Assembly: GCA_002050365.1 (NCBI GenBank)
Contig: MWYZ01000075.1
Coordinates: 1-40,971 of the forward strand
Source: Acidobacteria bacterium 28-1
GTDB lineage: Bacteria > Acidobacteriota > Blastocatellia > Pyrinomonadales > Pyrinomonadaceae
Length of the DNA stretch: 40,971 bases
Reading direction: 5' to 3'
Shown piece by piece: positions 31,094 to 39,801 of the stretch. The notes beneath the pieces were generated by a model. That model made no database searches. It was not told where the DNA came from and saw only the letters and a list, made by a program, of their open reading frames with translations. Each line of letters opens with the position of its first letter. Positions within the stretch are counted from its first letter, which is position 1. Made by a program: the position numbers and the translations under genes.

Positions 31094-32668
31094 TTATTTT
31101 GGTAAAATTTGTTTTTCCGAAACAAGGTCGGCTTGATAATTTCCAAACATCAACCGCAACGGAAGGCGCCTGCCATCATTACTGAGCCACAGACGTAAAT
31201 TATATTGGTCAATGTTGGGATTGCCCGTTGTAATGGAAATAAGCTGCGCCGAAACTCGTTCGCCCTGCAGATTAATAAGATCGGCGTTTGACGGGCGGAG
31301 CGTGAAAACATAGGCTTGCGTGTCGAGAAAAACGGCGACACGCGTGTCGTTGACCGGATTTAAAGGGTCTTTGCTCGGTTTAAGATTAAACGAACGAACC
31401 GCATATGCGAGCGACAAAATGCTGTGGGTGCCGACCGGAATTTCCAGTTGAGTTCCCTTGTTGTTCGTCGCCGACCCAGCCCGTTGGTCAAATATAATTT
31501 GTTGATTAAACGCACCTAACGCGCCGTTCAGTTTTAATTCGATTTTCTGCGGCGCAAGCGATTCGGGATTAACCTGCGCCTGAATCGTATCATTTAACTT
31601 GAAAATCGGTTGGGGCGAATCTGTTCCTACAACCGTCGCGGTTAGAAGCAAACTGTCTTGTCCCAAAAATTGTTTGCGTTCCTTCGCCTGAAGCGTAACG
31701 AGACAGACGGTTAACCCGTTTGTTGAAACTTGATATTCCAAAGTTTCGCCTAATTCAAAAGGCAATTCTTTGGCAAGCATCTGATTATCGATATAAGGCG
31801 TTGGCGTGACAATCGGTTTCGGCGTTAATTGCGGACGCGGCGTTTGAATCAGAATTGGGGACGGCTCGGCTGCCACTTCCGGTTCAATCATTTGAACGCT
31901 GGCAATCTCGGCGCGAAAATCACCTTTGGCGGTTTTAAATTGAATCAGAACGGGAATCCGCGCCGCGTCCGTGCTGAAATTTATACTCAAATTCGTGATT
32001 CCTTTTTCCGTGAAAAAATCACTCTGAACGGTTGAAAAACTCGTTTCAAATTCGCCCGCAGCGGTTTTCAATCGTTTGCCAATCGTGTTTTGAAACACTA
32101 CGTTATATATTTTACCGTCTTCCTGCAGAGAGAAAGTTCCCGCGCCGTTCGCATTTCTAACTTGATAAACAAGCGTCAGTAAATCATTATAAGCGGTCGG
32201 ATTGACGAGAAAGTTTTCGACGGTTTCTTTCGGCGAAACGCCCGTGTTGGAAGTTTTTCGAGTGTAAAGCGGCAAACCCGAATCGCTCGAAGCATACGTC
32301 GTGCGGGTTTCGTCCAACAGATAAAACGCCGCGCTGACGAGTTCACTGGTTTTGATTTTAGAGTGGATTTCAACCGCGTCCTTCTCGCCGAGTTTGCCCC
32401 GCGAAACTGCATAAATTTCCGCGTAAGCGGCGTTATTGAATTTCTCGAAGGAGATGTTGTAAGTCAGACGTTCGCCGATGCGGAACGGAGCCGGCGGCGA
32501 AAGTGTCTGAACTTTAATTTGATTTTGCGCCGAAGCGATTTGAAAAAATCGGAAAGCGTTTATGGCTAAAAGCGCTAATAAAACAAAGACAAAAATCAGC
32601 CGCACACGACGGCGGATGATTTTTATTGATTTTTTGAGGACGTGGTTATGAAAATTCATTCGACTCAC
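31094..32668 (-). CDS. DUF3108-domain exported protein, two tandem copies
   Basis: The 524-residue protein starts with a basic stretch and a hydrophobic segment (LIFVFVLLALLAINAF, about 24-39), a signal or anchor. One DUF3108-like region (about 60-260) opens FRIGERLTYNISFEKF; a second (about 300-520) opens FELGETLEYQVS. A Pro/Thr-rich linker (TPRPQLTPKPIVTPTP) separates them. DUF3108 proteins are envelope proteins of unknown biochemical role with beta-rich folds. The duplication in one chain is the notable point. Probably co-transcribed from the pyrF side. Confidence 0.82.
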   Translation of the reverse strand: MSRMNFHNHVLKKSIKIIRRRVRLIFVFVLLALLAINAFRFFQIASAQNQIKVQTLSPPAPFRIGERLTYNISFEKFNNAAYAEIYAVSRGKLGEKDAVEIHSKIKTSELVSAAFYLLDETRTTYASSDSGLPLYTRKTSNTGVSPKETVENFLVNPTAYNDLLTLVYQVRNANGAGTFSLQEDGKIYNVVFQNTIGKRLKTAAGEFETSFSTVQSDFFTEKGITNLSINFSTDAARIPVLIQFKTAKGDFRAEIASVQMIEPEVAAEPSPILIQTPRPQLTPKPIVTPTPYIDNQMLAKELPFELGETLEYQVSTNGLTVCLVTLQAKERKQFLGQDSLLLTATVVGTDSPQPIFKLNDTIQAQVNPESLAPQKIELKLNGALGAFNQQIIFDQRAGSATNNKGTQLEIPVGTHSILSLAYAVRSFNLKPSKDPLNPVNDTRVAVFLDTQAYVFTLRPSNADLINLQGERVSAQLISITTGNPNIDQYNLRLWLSNDGRRLPLRLMFGNYQADLVSEKQILPK

Positions 32669-32681
32669 TAAAAATTAGATT

Positions 32682-33461
32682 TCAGACGGATTGGGTTTCT
32701 TCTAAAATTTTTCTGACGGCTAAAATCCTATCTTCGGCTTGCAAAATCGGGCGACCGATGACCAAATAATCTGCGCCCGCCGCAATCGCTTCTGCCGCCG
32801 TCATTACACGCTTCTGGTCTTCGTAAGTTTCAATTTGGTTGTTGGTCTTTAATCTTTGGTCTTCGACTGCGAACTTTGAACTTTGAACTTTGAACTTTGA
32901 ACTTCTAATGCCGGGCGTAACAATTAAAAAATCTTCACTCTTAACTGACTGACGAATCTGGCTGACTTCGAGCGGCGAGGCGACCACGCCGTCCAAACCA
33001 CATTTTGCCGTAAGCTGCGCTAAACTCAAAACTTGTTCGTTCATTTCTTTTTCGATTCCGACTTCGCGCAAAGTTTCTCTCGTTAAACTTGTCAAAACGG
33101 TAACGCCAATAATCTTAGGTTGAGACATATTTTCTTTCTCGCACGTTTCGCGCACATATTCAGCTGTTTTCCGCATCATTTCCGCGCCGCCGAGCGCGTG
33201 AACATTGAACATCCAAACGCCGAGCCGCGCCACTTCGATTGACGCTTTCGCAACCGTGTTCGGAATGTCGTGAAACTTCACATCGAGAAAAAGTTTGATT
33301 CCCGATTCGACAGTTTTACGCACAAAGGATGCGCCTGCCGATGTGAAAAGTTGCAAACCGATTTTGAACGCGCCGACTTCTCCGCGCAAATCGGCAATTA
33401 TTTGACGCGCTTCTTCGGCGGTTTCAACATCGAGGGCGACGATTATTTTTTCTTTACTCAC
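32682..33461 (-). CDS. pyrF: Orotidine 5'-phosphate decarboxylase carrying a repeat-derived insert
   Basis: The 259-residue protein has the family motifs VALDVET at about 8-14, the catalytic KLFLDVKFHDIPNTV at about 57-70 (Asp-x-Lys-x-x-Asp), VTPGIR at 181-186 and ADYLVIGRPI at about 230-239. It converts OMP to UMP in pyrimidine synthesis. Between GIR and DQKR, where the usual protein has a short loop over the phosphate group, about 27 extra residues (SSKFKVQSSKFAVEDQRLK and on) are encoded by heptamer repeats in frame. All catalytic residues remain, so it may still be active. Confidence 0.93.
   Translation of the reverse strand: MSKEKIIVALDVETAEEARQIIADLRGEVGAFKIGLQLFTSAGASFVRKTVESGIKLFLDVKFHDIPNTVAKASIEVARLGVWMFNVHALGGAEMMRKTAEYVRETCEKENMSQPKIIGVTVLTSLTRETLREVGIEKEMNEQVLSLAQLTAKCGLDGVVASPLEVSQIRQSVKSEDFLIVTPGIRSSKFKVQSSKFAVEDQRLKTNNQIETYEDQKRVMTAAEAIAAGADYLVIGRPILQAEDRILAVRKILEETQSV
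32822..32903. repeat. Heptamer repeat block translated inside pyrF
   Basis: On the plus strand four TTTGAAC-type units lie at about 32876-32904, and related TTTGGTCTTCG/TTTAATC words follow at 32840-32870. The same TTCAAAG/CTTTGAA words form the hairpin at 23361-23439. Here they stay in frame with pyrF and add about 27 codons. Confidence 0.8.
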
Positions 33462-33468
33462 AGAATTT

Positions 33469-34686
33469 TCAGGCGATTGAATTGTAGATTTGTTCGCGGA
33501 AGAATTTCGTAAGGCGTAGCGAACCGCCCGTTAAAAGATAATTATTTTTCCTTTTGAAATGTTGAAAAGGCAAAGCGATTTCCAAATACGGAAGCTTTTT
33601 CACCTTCAAAAATTCCAGGCATTGTGCGCCTGCTTCCTTTACTTCGAACGCAGCGACACGCGAATTATTTGCGTTTTCTTCATTTCCCGACAATTTATAA
33701 ATGACGCTTTGCATAAACCAAGCGTCAGCGAATTTAATATCGAGCGAAATCGCCGTTTGCAGATGTTTTAAGGCGGTTTCATATTTTTCGAGCTGAAAAT
33801 AAACCGCTCCGATAAGATATTGAATTTCGGCTGTTTCTAAATTCTCGGAAGATTGTTTGAACGCCGCGAGGCTTTCCGTCCAATTCGATTCAAAAGCCGC
33901 CAACATTCCCCAAACATAATTGGCGCAAAATGCTTTGTTCTGGTCGGAAACAAGCACACTGAGAAATTTTCTTGCTCGCTCGGTTTCGGCTTCATTGCCG
34001 TAAATCACGCCTAATAAAAGTAAGATTTTCGGATTTTGCGGCTCTAACTCAAACGCTTTTTCCAGATTGTTTTTAGCCGAATCAAATCGGTCAGCGCGGA
34101 AAAAATGTTCGGCGATAAAAACTAAAAACGGAACATTTTTCGGCGAGAGAAGCGCCGCGCGTTCAAGATTTAGGAATGCTTGTTTCTCTTCGCATCCCTG
34201 AAGAAGTTTGATGCCTTCTTTGACGAGATGCGAAAAAAGCTCGGATTGTTTCGCGTCGTGGGCGGCGATAATTTCGCTTAAAATTTGTTCCTGCTTATTT
34301 TTAATCGAAAGACTCGCCTTTTTTTCGTTGAAAAGCTCAAGCGTGTTTTGGCTGAGAAGTTCCGATAAATCGGGATTAACCGTCTGGATTGTTTCAAAAA
34401 AAGATTGAAGCAGCGCGTGGTCTTTTTGAAATGACTTAGCTTCGCCGCTGATAAATTCGTAAGCCATCGCCAATTGTTCGGTAACTTGGGCGAGCCGTAA
34501 TTCCAATAAAGAAACTCTTTCAAGCAGATGGTCTTCGTAAAAAGACGGCATATAATTGGTGTCATATTTTAAGGATTGCGGAAACACGACGAGCAGCAGA
34601 CGAGTTCCGCAACGCCCGCAATACGTTTCGCCGACACTGTTTGCCGCGCGACAATTTTGACAATAACAGGCTATCTTTTTTTCCAC
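33469..34686 (-). CDS. Zinc-ribbon and TPR protein
   Basis: The 405-residue protein starts with GTG at 34686. An N-terminal zinc ribbon has two Cys pairs (CQNCRAANSVGETYCGRC). A helical, coiled-coil-like segment (about 50-150) and a TPR array (about 165-370; for example AFELEPQNPKILLLLGVIYG and YFQLEKYETALKHLQTAI) follow. It probably serves as a protein-interaction scaffold; no enzyme motif is seen. No Shine-Dalgarno is present because a heptamer hairpin fills the 103-bp gap upstream. Confidence 0.8.
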   Translation of the reverse strand: MEKKIACYCQNCRAANSVGETYCGRCGTRLLLVVFPQSLKYDTNYMPSFYEDHLLERVSLLELRLAQVTEQLAMAYEFISGEAKSFQKDHALLQSFFETIQTVNPDLSELLSQNTLELFNEKKASLSIKNKQEQILSEIIAAHDAKQSELFSHLVKEGIKLLQGCEEKQAFLNLERAALLSPKNVPFLVFIAEHFFRADRFDSAKNNLEKAFELEPQNPKILLLLGVIYGNEAETERARKFLSVLVSDQNKAFCANYVWGMLAAFESNWTESLAAFKQSSENLETAEIQYLIGAVYFQLEKYETALKHLQTAISLDIKFADAWFMQSVIYKLSGNEENANNSRVAAFEVKEAGAQCLEFLKVKKLPYLEIALPFQHFKRKNNYLLTGGSLRLTKFFREQIYNSIA

Positions 34687-34793
34687 AGTAAAAAGTGAAA
34701 AGGTGAAAAAGTGTAAAAATTAAAAAGTAAATCGGCGATTGCTCAAGCTATCTTTTTCACCTTTTCACTCTTTCACTTTTTCACCTTCCTCAT
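34687..34793. repeat. AAAGTGA-type inverted repeat filling the gap before the zinc-ribbon/TPR gene
   Basis: Arms at about 34687-34731 (GTAAAAAGTGAAAAGGTGAA and on) and 34750-34790 (CTTTTTCACCTTTTCACTC and on) pair over most of their length. The repeat runs from the stop of the upstream gene (34790) to the GTG start at 34686. It is close kin of the repeat at 13987. Confidence 0.85.
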
Positions 34794-35077
34794 TCTAAGT
34801 CCAACGGATTTCGGAACGGTTTGTCCGAATCGGTGTCGGCACGTTTGAGAGCCGCTTGAAATTTTTCTTCCAAAATTCGCTCGCGGTCTTTTTGCCTCAG
34901 AGTTTCTTGGGCGAAGATATTTTCACGAACTTCTTTTTGCTTATCGAGTTCGCCTTTTAAATCTTCAAACGAGCCGAGTTTCTTTGCTTTTTCTTCGTGC
35001 GTGAGCAACGCGCCGGTTTGCGCGTCAACCGTTAAAGTAGCTTCGCAGCACGGACAGATTATGCTGAATTTTTCCAT
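34790..35077 (-). CDS. Small zinc-ribbon protein with charged helical tail
   Basis: The 95-residue protein begins at the ATG at 35077 (the frame is open to 35161 but the extra part is a hydrophobic, unlikely N-terminus). It has one CPCC pair (SIICPCCEATLTVDAQTG) followed by a long charged helix (EDLKGELDKQKEVRE, then ERILEEKFQAALKRA). It resembles uncharacterised Acidobacteriota proteins with a zinc knuckle. No function assigned. Minus-strand run with neighbours. Confidence 0.65.
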   Translation of the reverse strand: MEKFSIICPCCEATLTVDAQTGALLTHEEKAKKLGSFEDLKGELDKQKEVRENIFAQETLRQKDRERILEEKFQAALKRADTDSDKPFRNPLDLE

Positions 35078-35129
35078 AGCAAATAAAATAAAAAACGAAT
35101 GAAAATAAAAAGCGACAAATTGAAGCAGA

Positions 35130-35711
35130 TTATTGTTTTTTCTGTTCCATTTTTTCTTCAACTTTCTGCCTGGCAGATTTCGGAGCTATGCCGGCGGCAG
35201 ATAGAATCTCATCTGCCGAAACGGTTGCCGGATTGCTGATTTTACCCGGCGGCACGTTCACCACCTTTCCACTTTTAAGATAAACCTTAATCTGCGGATT
35301 TTTTACGTCAACGAAAATTCTTTCCATTTTTACCAACATCGGATTATTTTTGAAAGTGCGAATTTCCGTCGGTACATTATTATTCATTGTGCTCGATATT
35401 TCAGAATTGTCAGGCGCCGGATAAGCCATCGGTATCGCCTCAATCGGCGCGACATCGGTTGCTCCACCTTTTTTAGCACCCCAATTTCTTACATTTTGCT
35501 TGCTCACCGCCATATTTTGGATTGGATAGCTATTCGCATCGGCTTGAACTTCAACATTAGTGTTCGTCTGATTAACCACTGCGATGTCGGAATTGTTTGA
35601 ATTGACGTTTGTTTCAACAGTTGAAGATTTTGAATTGACGTTTGTTTCGACAGTTGAAGATGAACAGCTTATAAAAAAAATTAAAATGATTACAAAATAA
35701 AAAAACTTCAT
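35130..35711 (-). CDS. Hypothetical lipoprotein with duplicated N-terminal segment
   Basis: The 193-residue protein starts with a lipoprotein signal (FVIILIFFISCSSS, lipobox ISC). Two tandem copies of SSTVETNVNS (residues about 18-39) follow, then an Asn-rich low-complexity region. A more ordered C-terminal part has ERIFVDVKNPQIKVYLKSGKVVNVPPGKI and ends in a basic Lys/Gln tail. Probably outer-membrane or periplasm anchored. Function unknown. Its start overlaps the GNAT stop by one base. Confidence 0.7.
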   Translation of the reverse strand: MKFFYFVIILIFFISCSSSTVETNVNSKSSTVETNVNSNNSDIAVVNQTNTNVEVQADANSYPIQNMAVSKQNVRNWGAKKGGATDVAPIEAIPMAYPAPDNSEISSTMNNNVPTEIRTFKNNPMLVKMERIFVDVKNPQIKVYLKSGKVVNVPPGKISNPATVSADEILSAAGIAPKSARQKVEEKMEQKKQ

Positions 35712-36298
35712 TAAAAACTCCTCAATTTATCAGTCAGATTAGCTTTGACGGTTTGCCACTCCGAATCAATAATACTGAAAAAAACCGTATCACGAAAGCG
35801 ACCGGCATCGGTAATTAAATGCTTTCGGAAAATTCCCTCTTCTTTCGCGCCGATTCGCGCAATTGCCTTTCTCGATTTTTCGTTCAGCGCATCGGTTTTG
35901 AGTTCGACGCGAACGCATTTCCAAAATTCAAAAGCGTGCGTCAGCATCAAAAGTTTCGCTTCCGTGTTAATCGCCGTTCGCTGCCATTTCGGATTGATCC
36001 ACGTCCAGCCGATTTCCGTCTTACGATTTCTCACGTCTATATTTCCGAATCTCGTCGAGCCGGTAATTTTGTTCGTTGATTTTTCGACGGTCACAAACGG
36101 CAGCGAAACTTTTCTCGTCTGTTCATCGAGCGCGGTTTCGACGTATCGCCGCAAATCGTCTCTCGATTTGATAACGTTCGCCGTCAAAAGCCAGAGCGAT
36201 TCGTCCGACGCGGTTTCATAAAGCTCCGACAGATGTTCAAGCTTTAACGGCGCGAGCCGCACCGATTTGCCTTCAAGCGTTACAGCTTCTATTTTCAT
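35711..36298 (-). CDS. GNAT-family N-acetyltransferase (RimJ/RimL-like)
   Basis: The 195-residue protein shows the Acetyltransf_3 layout: SVRLAPLKLEHLSELYE at the start, ITGSTRFGNIDVRNRKTEIGWTWINPKWQRTAINTEAKLLML (acetyl-CoA-binding region about 92-135), RVELKTDALNEKSRKAIARIGAKEEG and RDTVFFSI. It would acetylate a protein N-terminus or small amine; substrate unknown. It lies 9 bp downstream of the kinase stop and one base overlaps the lipoprotein gene, so it is probably part of the same transcript. Confidence 0.87.
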   Translation of the reverse strand: MKIEAVTLEGKSVRLAPLKLEHLSELYETASDESLWLLTANVIKSRDDLRRYVETALDEQTRKVSLPFVTVEKSTNKITGSTRFGNIDVRNRKTEIGWTWINPKWQRTAINTEAKLLMLTHAFEFWKCVRVELKTDALNEKSRKAIARIGAKEEGIFRKHLITDAGRFRDTVFFSIIDSEWQTVKANLTDKLRSF

Positions 36299-36307
36299 AA
36301 CTCAATC

Positions 36308-38983
36308 TTATTGCGGGAATCCGACGCGCCGCAGTAAATCCTGATAGCGCGGGTCGTCGCGCAAAGGGTCGAGGCGCGGATCAACTTTGAGCCGCACCAT
36401 AAAGGATTCGCGCCTCTCATAAGACTTGTTCATTTCGGCAAACGCTTTGTCTTTTTCGCCGAGTTCCGCGTGAAATGTCGCCAGGTTATGCCAAGGCGTA
36501 ATAAATTGCAGACCTTCTTCGGTTATCATTCGCAAGAATCCCTGCCAACCGTTCCTGGCATAATTTTCTCTGATAGATGCCGCGGTTTGCGGTTCGCCGG
36601 TTAGTTCTTGGAATTTGGCAAACTCTTCGATGGCTTCCGCATAGCTGCCTTTCATCTGATAAGCAACGGCGAGGCTGTAGTGTGTGGACACAAAACCGGC
36701 ATCCAATTCGAGCGTTTTTTTCAGTTGCGCGATCGCGTCGTCGTAACGGCGGGCGTAGATCAATCTTTCGCCGTATCCGCGATTGAAGATGAGCGAGAAC
36801 GGGTCAATCTCCAACGCTCGCCGGTATTCAGCAAGCGCTTCTTCGTGTCTACCTAGAGTAGAAAATAAAATGCCGTAATTTTGATGCGCCGCCGCGTAAT
36901 TCGGATTAAGTTCGATTGAAAGTTTGAATTCACGCTCCGCTCCGGCGAAATCGTAATCGTAATCGTGCAAGATGGTTCCGAGCGCGGTGTGCGCTTCGGC
37001 TAAATTGTCGTCGAGGAGGAGAGCTTTTAGCGCGGCTTCTTTTGCTTTTGGCTTCGTTTCGTGCGGTGGCGCGCCGCGATAGACTGAGAGCAGAGCGTGA
37101 GCATCGGCAAGTCCGGCGTAACCGAGCGCGTAGTTTGGATCAACGGCAATCGCCTGCCCGAAATACTCGATTGATTTCCAAATATCTTTTGCCGTGCGCT
37201 TGTTCAAATAAAAGCGTCCTTGCAAATAAAGTTTGTAGGCTTCGGTGTTCTCAGTGTATTTCTTCGCCAACTTTTGCTCGTCCGCGCCCGACAGTTTCAT
37301 CCGCAATTTGTTTGAAACATCCCTCGCTATCTCGCTCTGCAAAGAAACGAGGTCGGTTTGTTTGCGATTGTATTGTTCGCTCCAAATAACGTTTTCCGTC
37401 TGCGCATCAACCAATTCCAAACTAAGCATTAATTGGTCGTCGCCACGTTGGACGACGCGCCCGTGAACAATGGCTTGCACGTTTAGCTCTTTGCCGATGG
37501 CTTGCGCCGTTGCATCTTTCCCTTTGTATCGAAACACTGACGAACGCGCTTTGACATTCAGTTTTGGAATTTGCGACAAACTGCTAATCAGCGTTTCGGT
37601 CATTCCGTCCGAGAGATATTCGTTTTCTGCATTGCTGCTCTCGTTGACAAACGGCATTACGGCGATTGATTTGATTTGTGTTGAATTTGCCCAAAAATTG
37701 GTGAAATACCAAACGCCAAAACCAATCGCCGTGAGCAAAACAATCAACGCTGTAAAGGCGGCGAGCGGTTTGTGTTGTTTGATTTGTCGGGCAAAACTCG
37801 AATTTGTTTCGGCAGTTTGAAGATTTGCGTCGCCCGTCGTCGCTTGTAAAACCTTCGTCTCATTTTCCGTATCGGACGAATGCGATTTTTCCAGGCGTTC
37901 GTCAAACGCCAGATTTTCCCGCAAATCCTTTAAATCGGCTAGCAAACCTTTCATCGTTTGATAACGCTCGTCTTTGTTTTTGCGGAGCATTTTGGCAATG
38001 ATGCGCTGCATTTCGTCCGGCACATTGGAGGCGTAACGTGAAAGCGGCGGCGGCTCGGAATTTATCAAGTTGGCGAAGGTCTCCGACATCGAATCGCCCG
38101 CAAACGGTGTTCTGCCCGCAATCATTTCGTAAATCACCGCGCCGAAACTAAAAATATCGGTGCGTTCGTCAACCCGTTCATCTTTCGCTTGTTCTGGCGA
38201 CATATAATTGACTGTTCCCAAAATTACGCCTTTCGCCGTTTGATTCTGTTTGACTGTTGATGCTTCAAAACCGACGGCTTTTTGCTCGACAAGTTTCGCC
38301 AAACCGAAATCCAAAATCTTCACAAAACCGTCCGGGCGGATCATTATATTTTCCGGCTTGATGTCGCGGTGAATGATGTGCGCCGTGTGCGCTGTGGTAA
38401 GCGCGTTGGCAATTTGGATTGCAATGTCCAAAACTTCCGATAACTTCATCGGCGATTCCCTGATAATTTCGCGCAAGGTTACGCCTTCGATAAATTCGCT
38501 GACGATATAATTTGCTGCTTCGTTTTCGCCGATTTCGTGAATGACCAGAATGTTCGGATGATTTAAGGCGGACGCGGCTTTTGCTTCCCGGATAAAACGC
38601 TCAAGATTCGATTCGTGCCGACTAAATTTTTCGTTGAGAATTTTTATGGCGACTTGGCGGTCGAGTTTTTGGTCTTGGGCGAGGTAAACTTCGCCCATTC
38701 CGCCCACGCCGATTTGTCGGACAATTTTGTAATGGCTGAAACCTTGTCCGTTTTTTAATTGATTGGGCGGCGTGTCGAGTATCAGTCCGGCAATTTCACC
38801 GGCAAAAGGCGTTTCCATAAAACTTTCCGCCTCGTCGGACGAAGCCAGCAAAGTCTCGACTTCGCGGCGCAATTCGCCATCGTCGGCACAAGCATCGTTC
38901 AGGAACGCGCTCCGATTATCCGGCGCAACCTCGACCGCCGAATCAAAAATCGCTTTAACTTTCTGCCAGTTTTCGCGTTTCAT
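36308..38983 (-). CDS. Hanks-type Ser/Thr protein kinase with membrane helix, FlgO-like domain and TPRs
   Basis: The protein has 891 residues. A short N-terminal helical part (about 1-70) precedes the kinase domain (about 85-345; GVGGMGEVYLAQD, VAIKIL, HRDIKPENIM, DFGLA, MSPEQAKDERVDERTD). One membrane helix follows (LAAFTALIVLLTAIGFGVWYF, about 412-432). The outside part has a FlgO/TolB-like domain (SIAVMPFVNESSNAENEYLSDGM, about 442-590) and TPR repeats to the C-terminus. Such proteins sense an unknown signal at the envelope. Its start overlaps the sigma factor gene by 29 bp, so the two are translated together. Confidence 0.93.
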   Translation of the reverse strand: MKRENWQKVKAIFDSAVEVAPDNRSAFLNDACADDGELRREVETLLASSDEAESFMETPFAGEIAGLILDTPPNQLKNGQGFSHYKIVRQIGVGGMGEVYLAQDQKLDRQVAIKILNEKFSRHESNLERFIREAKAASALNHPNILVIHEIGENEAANYIVSEFIEGVTLREIIRESPMKLSEVLDIAIQIANALTTAHTAHIIHRDIKPENIMIRPDGFVKILDFGLAKLVEQKAVGFEASTVKQNQTAKGVILGTVNYMSPEQAKDERVDERTDIFSFGAVIYEMIAGRTPFAGDSMSETFANLINSEPPPLSRYASNVPDEMQRIIAKMLRKNKDERYQTMKGLLADLKDLRENLAFDERLEKSHSSDTENETKVLQATTGDANLQTAETNSSFARQIKQHKPLAAFTALIVLLTAIGFGVWYFTNFWANSTQIKSIAVMPFVNESSNAENEYLSDGMTETLISSLSQIPKLNVKARSSVFRYKGKDATAQAIGKELNVQAIVHGRVVQRGDDQLMLSLELVDAQTENVIWSEQYNRKQTDLVSLQSEIARDVSNKLRMKLSGADEQKLAKKYTENTEAYKLYLQGRFYLNKRTAKDIWKSIEYFGQAIAVDPNYALGYAGLADAHALLSVYRGAPPHETKPKAKEAALKALLLDDNLAEAHTALGTILHDYDYDFAGAEREFKLSIELNPNYAAAHQNYGILFSTLGRHEEALAEYRRALEIDPFSLIFNRGYGERLIYARRYDDAIAQLKKTLELDAGFVSTHYSLAVAYQMKGSYAEAIEEFAKFQELTGEPQTAASIRENYARNGWQGFLRMITEEGLQFITPWHNLATFHAELGEKDKAFAEMNKSYERRESFMVRLKVDPRLDPLRDDPRYQDLLRRVGFPQ

Positions 38984-39560
38984 TTTTTCCGCCCAATTCG
39001 CGGTGCAGCCAAGCCTTGGTCATTTTCCAATCGCGTTTGACCGTCACGGGCGAGATGTCCAAAACCTCCGCCGTTTCCTCGATACTCAAACCGCTAAAAT
39101 AACGCAGTTCGACGATTTGCGCTTGCCGTTCGTCCAATTTCGCCAGGCACTTCAAGGCTTCGTCTAAATCCAGCAAGTCGAATTCGCGCTTGCCTGACAC
39201 GATTAAAACTGTTTCATCGAGCGGGAGATTTTCGCCCGCGCCGCCGCGCTTAACCCGATGCTTGGCTTTGGCATAATTAACCAGAATCCGCCGCATAAGG
39301 TTCGCGGAGATAGCGAAAAAATGAGCGCGGTTTTGCCATTTGACGCGGTTTTGTTCGATTAACTTCAGATACGCCTCATGAATCAGCGCGGTTGTTTGCA
39401 AGGTGTGGTTTTGCCGTTCGCGGCGCAAAAAGCGATGCGCCTGCCGACGCAATTCGTCATAAACCAGCGGCAGCAGCGCGTCCAACGCTTCACGATTTCC
39501 ATCGCTCCAAGCGTAAAGCAATTGACTTATTTCAGGCGGTGAATGGTCGGTCTCGGACAT
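38955..39560 (-). CDS. ECF-type sigma factor (Acidobacteria-type, TIGR02999-like)
   Basis: The 201-residue protein has region 2 (LPLVYDELRRQAHRFL and NHTLQTTALIHEAYLKL, about 25-65) and region 4 (LDEALKCLAKLDERQAQIVELRYFSGLSIEETAEVLDISPVTVKRDW, about 130-185). The TTALIHEAYLKL word is typical of the ECF group common in Acidobacteriota and Planctomycetes. No anti-sigma gene is adjacent; instead a kinase-TPR gene overlaps its 3' end, which suggests phosphorylation-based control. The target promoters are unknown. Confidence 0.92.
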   Translation of the reverse strand: MSETDHSPPEISQLLYAWSDGNREALDALLPLVYDELRRQAHRFLRRERQNHTLQTTALIHEAYLKLIEQNRVKWQNRAHFFAISANLMRRILVNYAKAKHRVKRGGAGENLPLDETVLIVSGKREFDLLDLDEALKCLAKLDERQAQIVELRYFSGLSIEETAEVLDISPVTVKRDWKMTKAWLHRELGGKNETRKLAES

Positions 39561-39801
39561 AACAAAACTCCATTATTTGCGAGAGATACTTTTGCTGCTT
39601 GTTTTGAAAATACCCCGAAAAATTCAGCAAGTCAACAAAATTCCCGGAAGTGTATTTTGATTTTGAAGGCAGAAAACGGTTTTTTCTCTACGCCGAAAAA
39701 AAATGAGCCGATTTTTCTCAATCTGTTGCGTTAGATAGGTGCAGTCGGCAAAAAAGCCGTTCCAATCGAGAATAAACAAAATATGGAAAGGAGAAAAAAA
39801 A

